From Streptomyces sp. NK08204 (lineage in GTDB: Bacteria; Actinomycetota; Actinomycetes; Streptomycetales; Streptomycetaceae), in NCBI RefSeq assembly GCF_020400585.1, contig NZ_JAINVF010000014.1, positions 1 through 64,000 on the forward strand: a DNA stretch of 64,000 nucleotides. Reading direction: 5' to 3'. Below are positions 31,287 to 40,000 of this stretch, piece after piece. The notes under the pieces are model-generated. The model made no database searches. It worked only from the letters and a program-made list of their open reading frames with translations, and was not told the DNA's origin. Position 1 is the stretch's first letter. Each line of letters starts with the position of its first letter. The position numbers and the translations under genes are program-made.

Positions 31287-32423
31287 ATGCCCGTGTCGAC
31301 GACCCCGGCCCCCGCGAGCCTCATCGCGACGCTGCCCGGCCGCTACTACACCGACCCGGAGATCTTCCGGAAGGAACAGGAGAAGCTCTTCGAGTCCATG
31401 TGGTTCTGCGCGGTCCGCAGCGCCGACCTGAGCGGGCCGGGTGCCTTCCGCACGGTCCGGGTGGGCCGCGAGAGCATCGTCATCACCCGCTCCCGCAGCG
31501 GCGAACTGCGCGCGTTCCTCAATGTGTGCCGGCATCGCGGGGCGCGACTGTGCACCGAGGAGTCCGGCCAGGTGCGCCGCAGCCTCCAGTGCCCGTACCA
31601 CGCCTGGACGTACGACCTTGACGGCAAGTTGATCGCCGCACCCAACTTGATCAAGATGCCCGACGTCGACCGGGTCGCTTACGGGTTGATCAAGGTTGCC
31701 CTGCGCGAATGGCTCGGCTATGCCTGGGTGTGCCTCGCCGACGAACCGCCCTCCTTCGAGGACACCGTGATGTACGCGGCGGTCGAACGGCTCGGCGACG
31801 CAGCCGCCATCGAGCACTACGGCACCGAGAACCTGGCCCTCGGCAAGCGCATCACCTACGAGGTGAAAGCCAACTGGAAGCTGATCGTCGAGAACTTCAT
31901 GGAGTGCTACCACTGCGCGACGATCCACCCCGAGCTCACCGCAGTGCTCCCGGAGTTCGCGAAGGGTTACGCGGCCCAGTACTACGTGGGCCACGGTGCC
32001 GAGTTCGGCGAGCGGATCCAGGGGTTCACGGTCGACGGCAGCGCGGGCTTCGGCAAGCTGGCCGAGGTCAGCGCGGAGCAGGACCGCCGCTACTACGCCA
32101 TCACCGTCAAGCCGACCGTGTTCGTCAACCTCGTACCGGACCACGTCATCCTGCACCGCATGTTCCCGCTGGCCGAGGACCGCACGTCGGTGGAGTGCGA
32201 CTGGCTGTACGCACCAGAGGTGGTGGCCTCGGGCGCGGACGTGTCGAAGTCGGTGGAGCTGTTCCACCGGGTCAACGTCCAGGACTTCGCGGCGTGTGAG
32301 CGCACCCAGCCGGCGATGTCCTCGCGCGCGTACCGCAGCGGCGGTGTGCTCGTCCCCAGCGAGCACCACATCGGGATCTTCCACGAATGGCTGCTCGGCC
32401 GGCTGGGAGACGCCCGTGCCTGA
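31287..32423 (+). CDS. Rieske non-heme iron oxygenase, glycine betaine demethylase type (GbcA-like)
   Basis: Oxygenase alpha subunit of 378 residues. It probably demethylates glycine betaine to dimethylglycine plus formaldehyde, given its place between sarcosine oxidase and betaine aldehyde dehydrogenase. The Rieske cluster uses Cys81/His83 (CRHRGARLC) and Cys102/His105 (CPYHAW). The mononuclear iron site is in ENFMECYHCATIHPEL. No GbcB-type reductase is in the operon; the divergent ferredoxin and flavin reductase at 24487-22822 probably supply electrons. Choline or carnitine monooxygenase are alternatives of the same fold. ATG start; it overlaps betB by 8 bp. Confidence 0.88.
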   Translation: MPVSTTPAPASLIATLPGRYYTDPEIFRKEQEKLFESMWFCAVRSADLSGPGAFRTVRVGRESIVITRSRSGELRAFLNVCRHRGARLCTEESGQVRRSLQCPYHAWTYDLDGKLIAAPNLIKMPDVDRVAYGLIKVALREWLGYAWVCLADEPPSFEDTVMYAAVERLGDAAAIEHYGTENLALGKRITYEVKANWKLIVENFMECYHCATIHPELTAVLPEFAKGYAAQYYVGHGAEFGERIQGFTVDGSAGFGKLAEVSAEQDRRYYAITVKPTVFVNLVPDHVILHRMFPLAEDRTSVECDWLYAPEVVASGADVSKSVELFHRVNVQDFAACERTQPAMSSRAYRSGGVLVPSEHHIGIFHEWLLGRLGDARA

Positions 32424-33882
32424 TCTGTACATCGACGGCGAGTGGCGCGGCGCCCTGGACGGGCGCATCCGCGAGATCCGCTGTCCCGCGGACGGCTCCC
32501 TGGTGGGGGTCGTGGACGAGGCGTGCGGCAAGGACACGGCAGAGGCGATCGCGGCGGCCCGCCGTGCCTTCGACACCGGCCCGTGGCCGCGTACGACCCC
32601 CGAGGAGCGCGGTGACCTGCTGCTGCGGGTCGCCGACCTGCTCGTCCGCGACAGGGACGCCCTCGCCCGCGCCGAGTCCCTGGACACGGGCAAGCGGCTG
32701 GTGGAGAGCACCGGCGACATCGACGACGTCGTGAACTGCTTCCGCTACTTCGGGCGGCTGGCGGCGGGTGAGACCGGGCGGGTGATCCACACCGGCCGGG
32801 AGGACGTCGACAGCCGGGTGGTGTACGAGCCCGTCGGCGTCTGCGCGCTGATCACGCCCTGGAACTACCCGCTGTTGCAGACCGCGTGGAAGGCCGCCCC
32901 GGCCCTCGCGGCCGGCAACACCTTCGTGCTGAAGCCGAGCGAACTGACCCCGCACACGGCGATCCGCCTGGTCCGGCTGCTGGCGGAGGCAGGACTGCCG
33001 GCGGGCGTGGCCAACCTGGTGCTGGGCGCAGGCCCCGAGGCGGGAGCTCCGCTCGGCGACCATCCGGACGTCGACCTGGTGTCGTTCACGGGCGGTCTGC
33101 GGACCGGTCGCCGGCTGATGGCGGCGGCGGCCGGCACGGTGAAGAAGGTCGCGCTGGAACTCGGCGGCAAGAACCCGAACATCGTCTTCGCGGACGCCGC
33201 CTTCGAGGCCGCGGTCGACATGGCGCTGACCGCCGTGTTCCTGCACTCCGGGCAGGTGTGCTCGGCGGGGGCCCGGTTGCTGGTAGAAGACACGCTGCAC
33301 GACCGGTTCGTCGACGAGGTCGTACGGCGGGCGCGGCGCATCCGGCTGGGCGGGCCGTTCGACGAGCGGGCCCACACCGGGCCGCTGATCTCGGCGGCCC
33401 ATCGGGCCGGGGTGGAGGCCTACGTGGCCAGAGGGCTTCAGGAGGGCGCGGTGCTGCGCTGCGGCGGCGCCCGGCCCACGGGTCCCGGCTACGACGAGGG
33501 CTTCTACTACCTGCCGACCGTCCTGGACGAGTGCACCAGCGGCATGACCGTGGTGCAGGAGGAGTCCTTCGGGCCGGTGCTGACCGTCGAGCGGTTCCAC
33601 GGCGAGGAGGAGGCCGTCCGGCTCGCCAACGACACCGTCTACGGGCTCGCCGGCGCCGTGTGGACGAGCGACGAGGCCAGGGCCGCCCGGGTCGCCGCGC
33701 GGCTGCGGCTCGGCACGGTCTGGATCAACGACTACCACCCGTATGTGCCGCAGGCCGAATGGGGAGGTTACAAGCAGTCCGGGTTCGGCCGCGAACTCGG
33801 GCCCGCAGGGCTCGCCGAGTACCGCGAGACGAAGCACATCTGGCGCGCCACCGCGCCCGCGCCGCAAGGCTGGTTCGCCTGA
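32416..33882 (+). CDS. betB: Betaine aldehyde dehydrogenase
   Basis: NAD(P)-dependent aldehyde dehydrogenase, 488 residues, converting betaine aldehyde to glycine betaine. Catalytic Glu248 lies in LELGGKNPNIVF and catalytic Cys282 in SGQVCSAGAR. The Asn of TPWNYP is also present. The GTG start (VPDLYIDGEWRGAL) overlaps the end of the oxygenase gene by 8 bp and fits the family N-terminus. It pairs with the choline dehydrogenase at the end of the operon. Substrate is assigned from context, as the family is broad. Confidence 0.9.
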   Translation: MPDLYIDGEWRGALDGRIREIRCPADGSLVGVVDEACGKDTAEAIAAARRAFDTGPWPRTTPEERGDLLLRVADLLVRDRDALARAESLDTGKRLVESTGDIDDVVNCFRYFGRLAAGETGRVIHTGREDVDSRVVYEPVGVCALITPWNYPLLQTAWKAAPALAAGNTFVLKPSELTPHTAIRLVRLLAEAGLPAGVANLVLGAGPEAGAPLGDHPDVDLVSFTGGLRTGRRLMAAAAGTVKKVALELGGKNPNIVFADAAFEAAVDMALTAVFLHSGQVCSAGARLLVEDTLHDRFVDEVVRRARRIRLGGPFDERAHTGPLISAAHRAGVEAYVARGLQEGAVLRCGGARPTGPGYDEGFYYLPTVLDECTSGMTVVQEESFGPVLTVERFHGEEEAVRLANDTVYGLAGAVWTSDEARAARVAARLRLGTVWINDYHPYVPQAEWGGYKQSGFGRELGPAGLAEYRETKHIWRATAPAPQGWFA

Positions 33883-33894
33883 AGGAGTCCGCTC

Positions 33895-35466
33895 ATGACG
33901 CCCACCGAGCAATCGCCAGGCCCACACCACCACGACGACGCCGAACTCGCCGAGTTCGGCTACAGACCCGAACTCAAGCGCACCCTGGGCAACTTCCACA
34001 CCTTCGCCGCCGGGATCAGCTACATCTCGATCCTGACCGGCACCTTCCAGCTCTTCTACTTCGGCTACGGCAGCGGCGGCCCCGCCTACTGGTGGTCGTG
34101 GCCGATGGTGTTCGCCGGCCAGTTCATGGTCGCTCTGTGTTTCGCCGAGCTGGCCGCCCGCTATCCGGTGGCGGGATCGGTCTACAACTGGTCCAAGAAG
34201 ATCGGCAATCCGCATCTCGGCTGGCTGGCCGGGTGGATGATGTTGATCGCGTCCATCGTGTCCATCTCGGCCGTCGCGCTCGCCTATCAGTTGACCCTGC
34301 CGCAGATCTCGTCCGCCTTCCAGTTCGTGGGGGACGGCACGGGGAAGTACGACGTGGCGACGAACGCGGTCGTCCTGGCGGCCGTGTTGATCCTGTTCAC
34401 CACGCTCGTCAATGCTTTCGGCGTCAAGCTGATGGCCACGATCAACACCGCGGGTGTCTTCATCGAGTTGATCGCCACCGTTGTATTGATCATCCTGTTC
34501 GCCGTCCACATCACCCGGGGCCCTCAAGTCGTCATGGAGACGAACCACACGGGCGCGGGCTACTCCACCGGGTACCTGGGCGCGTTCCTGGTCGCCTCGC
34601 TCGCGTCGGCGTACGTCATGTACGGCTTCGACACCGCCGCCTCGCTCGGCGAGGAGTCGCTGGACCCGTCCCGCAACGCCCCGCGCGCCATCGTCCGGGC
34701 GATCGTCGCCTCGTTCCTCCTGGGCGGTCTCGTGCTGCTGCTGGCGCTGATGAGCGTCTCCAGCCTCAAGGGCGACAAACTGTCCACGGACGGCCTCCAG
34801 TACGTCGTGCTGGACGTGCTCGGCCCGACGGCCGGCAAGGCCATGCTGTGGTGCGTGCTGATCGCCGTCACGGTGTGCGCCCTGGCCGTGCACACGGCGG
34901 CGATCCGGCTGGCCTTCGCGATGGCCCGCGACAACAACCTGCCCGCGTCCTCGCTGATGGCCCGGGTCAGCCCGCGCTTCCAGACTCCGGTGCTGCCGGC
35001 CGTGATCATCGGTGTGCTGGCGCTGGCGATCCTCGTGGTCAACATCCGCCAGCCGCAGATCTTCACGGTCGTCACCAGCATCGGCATCGTCATGATCTAC
35101 CTGGCCTATCTGGGCGTGACCGCGCCAATGCTGGTGGCCCGGCTGCGCGGGAAGTGGCAGCCGGCGGGCGGGGACAGGTTCTCGCTGGGCCGCTGGGGGC
35201 TGCCGGTCAACATCGTCGCGGTGGTGTGGGGCGCGGCCATGACGGTCAACCTGATCTGGCCGCGGGCCGCCGTCTACAACGCGTCCGCGCCGTACCACTG
35301 GTACCTGCGCTGGGGTGCGGTGCTGTTCGTCGCGGTCATCTCGGGCGGCGGCTTCGCCTACTACTGGTTCGTCCAGCGCCGCCGGACCGGCGTGCTCGCC
35401 GAGCACCGCCTGGAGGCCGCGCCCGCCGCCCCGTCCGCACCGCTCGCCGCTCCGGCGGCCGACTGA
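33895..35466 (+). CDS. APC-superfamily amino acid/amine permease, probable choline or betaine uptake
   Basis: Integral membrane transporter of 523 residues with about 12 hydrophobic segments. The first bundle begins GNFHTFAAGISYISILTGTF, and the conserved FAELAARYPVAGSVYNWSKK and YGFDTAASLGEE motifs of the amino acid/choline branch of the APC family are present. The N-terminus is cytoplasmic with a HHHDD patch and the C-terminal tail is Ala/Pro-rich. Its position inside the choline operon points to import of choline or glycine betaine, which is inference. It starts 12 bp after betB with AAGGAG upstream. Confidence 0.85.
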   Translation: MTPTEQSPGPHHHDDAELAEFGYRPELKRTLGNFHTFAAGISYISILTGTFQLFYFGYGSGGPAYWWSWPMVFAGQFMVALCFAELAARYPVAGSVYNWSKKIGNPHLGWLAGWMMLIASIVSISAVALAYQLTLPQISSAFQFVGDGTGKYDVATNAVVLAAVLILFTTLVNAFGVKLMATINTAGVFIELIATVVLIILFAVHITRGPQVVMETNHTGAGYSTGYLGAFLVASLASAYVMYGFDTAASLGEESLDPSRNAPRAIVRAIVASFLLGGLVLLLALMSVSSLKGDKLSTDGLQYVVLDVLGPTAGKAMLWCVLIAVTVCALAVHTAAIRLAFAMARDNNLPASSLMARVSPRFQTPVLPAVIIGVLALAILVVNIRQPQIFTVVTSIGIVMIYLAYLGVTAPMLVARLRGKWQPAGGDRFSLGRWGLPVNIVAVVWGAAMTVNLIWPRAAVYNASAPYHWYLRWGAVLFVAVISGGGFAYYWFVQRRRTGVLAEHRLEAAPAAPSAPLAAPAAD

Positions 35467-35493
35467 GTCCCGACTCCCAGGAGGTCACTGCTC

Positions 35494-37044
35494 ATGAGCA
35501 TCGATGAGTTCGACTACGTCGTGGTCGGCGGCGGCACCGCGGGCAACGTCGTGGCGGCGCGGCTCTCCGAGGACCCGTCCGTGACGGTGTGCGTCCTGGA
35601 GGCCGGCCCGAGCGACGTCGGCGACGACGACGTCCTCAGACTGGAGCGCTGGATGGGGCTGCTCGAGTCCGGCTACGACTGGGACTACCCGGTCGAGCCG
35701 CAGGCCGGCGGCAACAGTTTTATGCGGCACGCGCGCGCGAAGGTGCTGGGCGGCTGTTCGTCGCACAACTCCTGCATCGCCTTCTGGGCGCCCGCGGAGG
35801 ACCTGGACGACTGGGCCGCACAGGGCTGCAGGGGCTGGAGCGCGGCCGACCTGTTCCCGCTGTACCGGCGGCTGGAGAACAACGACGCGCCCGGCGACCA
35901 TCACGGCCGCAGCGGTCCGGTGAGACTGCGCACGCTCAAGGGCGAGGACCCGTGCGGCACGGCCCTGCTGGAGGCGTGCGCACAGGCGGGCATACCCACG
36001 GTCCCGTTCAACACCGGCAGGACCGTGGTGCGCGGGGCGAACTGGTTCCAGATCAACTCCGACGAGAACAACATCCGCCAGTCCTCGTCCGTGGCGTACC
36101 TGCACCCGGTGCTGGGCAAGCGGCCGAACCTGGATGTACGGACCGGAGTGCGGGCCAGGAAACTCGTGCTGGAGGGGCGGCGGTGCGCGGGCGCCGAGTA
36201 CCTCGGTCCGGACCTGGTGCACACCCGCACGGTACGGGCCCGGCGCGAGGTGATCGTCTCCTGTGGCTCGATCGACTCCCCCAAGCTGCTGATGCTGTCG
36301 GGCATCGGGCCGGCGGAACATCTCCGTGAGATCGGCGTCGAGGTGGTCGTGGACTCGGCGGGCGTCGGCGAGAACCTCCAGGACCACCCCGAGGGCGTCA
36401 TCATGTGGGAGGCCCGGCAGCCCATGACGACCACGTCCAGCCAGTGGTGGGAGGCAGGGGTCTTCTACGACACCGAACCCGGCCTGGACCGCCCGGACCT
36501 GATGTTCCACTACGGTTCGGTGCCGTTCGACATGAACACCGCGCGGTGGGGCTATCCGACCTCGGAGAACGCGTTCTGCCTGACGCCCAACGTGACGAAG
36601 GCGAAGTCACGGGGCACGGTGCGGCTGCGGACCCGGGACTACCGGGACAAACCCAGGGTGGACCCCCGGTACTTCACGCATGAGCACGATGTGCGCGTGA
36701 TGACGTACGGCTTCGGGCTCGCCCGGAAGATCGCCGCGCAGCCTGCGCTGAGCGGCTGGGCGGGGGCGGAGCTGGCCCCGGGACCGGATGTGCGGTCGGA
36801 CGACGAACTCCTCGACTACATCCGCAAGACCCACAACACCGTCTACCACCCTTCCTGCACGGTGAAGATGGGAGCCGACGACGACCCCTCGGCCCCGCTC
36901 GACGCGCGGCTGCGGGTCAAGGGGGTCGAGGGGCTGCGGGTCGCCGACGGGTCGGTGATGCCCGACCTGATCGCCGTCAACCCGTGCATCACCACGATGG
37001 TGATCGGGGAGAAGTGCGCGGACCTTCTGAAGGAGGACGCCTGA
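35494..37044 (+). CDS. betA: Choline dehydrogenase, GMC family
   Basis: FAD-dependent GMC oxidoreductase, 516 residues, oxidising choline to betaine aldehyde. The FAD-binding motif VVVGGGTAGNVVAARLSED is N-terminal, the GMC signature GGCSSHNSCIAFWA follows, and the C-terminal active-site region reads YHPSCTVKMG. Slightly short for BetA (about 550), so other GMC alcohol oxidases cannot be excluded, but the operon supports choline. It starts after CAGGAGG and is the last gene of the operon; only 3 bp separate its stop from that of the convergent SMC-like gene, with no terminator. Confidence 0.88.
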   Translation: MSIDEFDYVVVGGGTAGNVVAARLSEDPSVTVCVLEAGPSDVGDDDVLRLERWMGLLESGYDWDYPVEPQAGGNSFMRHARAKVLGGCSSHNSCIAFWAPAEDLDDWAAQGCRGWSAADLFPLYRRLENNDAPGDHHGRSGPVRLRTLKGEDPCGTALLEACAQAGIPTVPFNTGRTVVRGANWFQINSDENNIRQSSSVAYLHPVLGKRPNLDVRTGVRARKLVLEGRRCAGAEYLGPDLVHTRTVRARREVIVSCGSIDSPKLLMLSGIGPAEHLREIGVEVVVDSAGVGENLQDHPEGVIMWEARQPMTTTSSQWWEAGVFYDTEPGLDRPDLMFHYGSVPFDMNTARWGYPTSENAFCLTPNVTKAKSRGTVRLRTRDYRDKPRVDPRYFTHEHDVRVMTYGFGLARKIAAQPALSGWAGAELAPGPDVRSDDELLDYIRKTHNTVYHPSCTVKMGADDDPSAPLDARLRVKGVEGLRVADGSVMPDLIAVNPCITTMVIGEKCADLLKEDA

Positions 37045-37047
37045 CCG

Positions 37048-40000
37048 TCATGCCGGGCGCCGGAACACCCGGGTCGCCGTGATCTCGCTGTGCACCGTTT
37101 CTCCGGCCTGGGGCTGCTGGGGCAGACCGGGCCGCAGGTGTTCCTCGACGCTGATGTACTTCAGGCCCGCTCTGAGGTCGGCGTCGTTGCGCAGCCGGAT
37201 GACCAGCGGGAACTCCGCGAGCGCGGTCGTGTCGAACAGGCCTGTGGTGTACAGCAGCTGCACGCCCAGCGCATCCGACACGGCCCGCTGCAGCTCCAGC
37301 AGGTACGTGGCGTTGGCGCGGCCGATCGGGTTGTCCAGGAACAGCGTGCCGGCGTGCCGGTGCTTGTCCCGGCCCCGGTCGTTGGAGCGCAGGGCCGCCA
37401 TCGTGCAGTACAGGGCGATGGCGGCCGTCAGCAGCTGACCGCCCGAGAACACGTCGCCCATCTGCCCGACGGGAACGCGCTCGGCGCGCAGTACGGCGTC
37501 GGGCTTGAGGATCTCGACGGCCACGCCCTTGGGCTGGAGGGCGGCGGCGACTCCGCGCAGCAGCAGGGACATGCCGTCGCGGCGCAGGTCGGAGTTCTTC
37601 TTGACGGCCGCGCGTGTGGCCTCGTCGATGACGTCGCCGAGCCGTTCGGTGAGCGTTGCCTGGTCGGGTTCCTCGAAGCGGATGCGCAGGAACTCCTGTC
37701 CCGACCACTCGCCGAGCCCTTCGGGCAGCCGGGAGAGCCGCTGGGCGGACCTGAGCGTCGCCAGCGCCGACTCCACGAGGCCGCGCAGGCGGTCCACGAT
37801 CGAGTCACGGTTGCGCTCCAGCTGCGCCAACTCGTCGGTCAGGACGCGCAGCCGGGGTGCGAAGGCGTCCGCCCACCTCTGGGCGTGCTCGGGCAGGGCG
37901 GAGGCGGGCAGCTCGCGGATCTGCTGCCGGGCGGGGGTGCGGACCTGTTCGTAGCGCGTGGAGTTGGCGTGCCGGACGAGGACGTCGCTCGCCTCGCGCA
38001 CGGCCGACTCGGCGGCGGACAGGTCGGCGGCGCAGCCGCGCAGCGAGCGGCGGGCCTCGGCGCCGGAGTGCCGGGCCTCCTCCAGGGTGCCGGGGTAGGG
38101 CTCCGGTTCGTCCTGCTCCTCTTCCAAGGCGTGCTCGCGCAGCAGGTCGCGGAGCATCGCGGCGATCTCGTCGAAGCCGCCTGCCGCGTCCTCGGCGGCC
38201 CGGTGGGCCTCCAGCAGCTCGGCGTGTGCCTCGCGGGCCTGAGCCAGCGCCTCGGTGCGGGCCGCGAGTTCGGCGGTGGCGGTGCGCAGCAGGGCCTGGG
38301 CGTGCTCGGCGTCGCGCGGGACGAGTTCCTCGGACAGCCCGGTGTGCGCCTCGCCGTCCTCGGGGGCGAGACGCTCGGCCTCGCCACGCAGCCGGCCGAG
38401 CTGCTCGCTCGCGGACGACATACGGGTCTCCAGGAGCTGCACCAGCTCCTCCGCGCGTGCGGCCGCGGCCTGCCGGGAGGGGCCGTCGGAGCCGTCAGGC
38501 GACTGCAGGAGTTGCTCGGCGCGGGTGCGGACCTTGTTGCTGAGGCGGTCCAGTTCGGCGCGGGCCGCGCTCTCGTCGCTCTCCGCGCGGGCCTGCTCGG
38601 CGCGCAGGTCGGCGCCGACGCCGACCTTCTCGTACACCTGCGAGGCGGCCCGGTAGGCCTCGCGGAGGGCGGCCAGGGGGGCCTCGGGGGCGTCGGTGCC
38701 GTCGTCCGGTACGTCGTCGGGGGCGCCGGCGATCTCGGAGCGCTCGGCGCGCAGCGCACGCGCGGTGCGTCGGGCGTCGTCGGCGGCTCGCTGGGCGGCG
38801 CGGCGGTCCTCGTCGGCGGCTCGCGCGCGCTCCAGGCAGGCCTGGGCGCGGACCTCGCACTCGGCGGCCTCGTCGGCGAGTTCGCGCAGGCGGGCCTGCC
38901 AGCCGGCTCGCTCGCGCAGCCGGTAGGCGAGTCCGGCGAGGGCGTCGGCGGCGCGACGGGCCTTCTGCGCGGCCTCCTGCCGCTCGTCCCGGACCCGCGT
39001 GCTCTCGGCGGCGCTCTCGTCGGCCTCCGCACGGGCGGTCCGGGCCTCGGTGAGTTCGGCCTCGGCCTCCTCGGCGAACGCGCGCGCGTCCCGGGCGGCC
39101 TGGGCGAGTTCGGTGAGCCGGCCGGCCGGGCAGCCGGTGCGCCAGGAGGCGAGCCGGGCGGCCAGCTCGCGGTCCTTGCCGAGCCGGGCGGCCAGGGCGC
39201 GGATCTCCTCGTCGCGCTCGGTGGCCCGTACGCGCAGTGCCTGCCGCTCCTCGTCTGCGGCGTGCTCGTCGTGCATGGCCGGGTTCGGCGGCACGAGGAA
39301 GACGTCACCGGAGCCGGCGCCGGCGGCGGGCGGCGGGGCGAGCAGGGCCGCGGCCGTTCCGACGGCGACGGCCGAGCGTGGCAGCAGGGCCGCCTCGGCG
39401 AGCGCCTCGCGGGCACGCACGTGTGTGTCCGGGTCGGTGATGATCACGCCGTCGACCAGTTCGGGGCGGGCGGCGAGCACGCGCGCGTGGTCGGCGGGGT
39501 CGACGGCCTGGGCGAGGTAGCGCCAGCCGGGCAGCGCGGGGATGCCGTGCTCGCCGAGGTACTCGACGGTGGCCAGCACGTCGGGGCCGGGCGGCAGCAG
39601 TCCGCCGTCGCCGAGGGCGCCGAGGATGCGGGCGTCGTCGGCGGCGGCGGTGCGCAGCTCGAACAGGTGCCGTTCGGCGGTGGACACGGTGTCGTCGAGG
39701 AGTGCGCGCAGGTCGTCGGCGAAGCGGTCGAGTTCCTCGGGGCTGAGCACGGCCTGCCGTGCGTCGCCCGTCTCGCCGTCATGGCGCGGCTGGGGGATCA
39801 GCGGGCGGTCGTCGCCCGTGAGGCCCAGCAGTTCCGCGAGCCGCTTCTCGGCCGCCAGTGCCTCGGCGAGCCGGCGCTCGGCGTCGTACGAGCGCTCCGC
39901 GGCCGTCGCCGCGTCGGCCGCGCGGGCCGCGGTGAGTTCCGCGCGGGACTCTGCCGCGGCCGCCTCGCGCGCGTGCTCGGTGGCCGTGCGGGCGGCTTCG

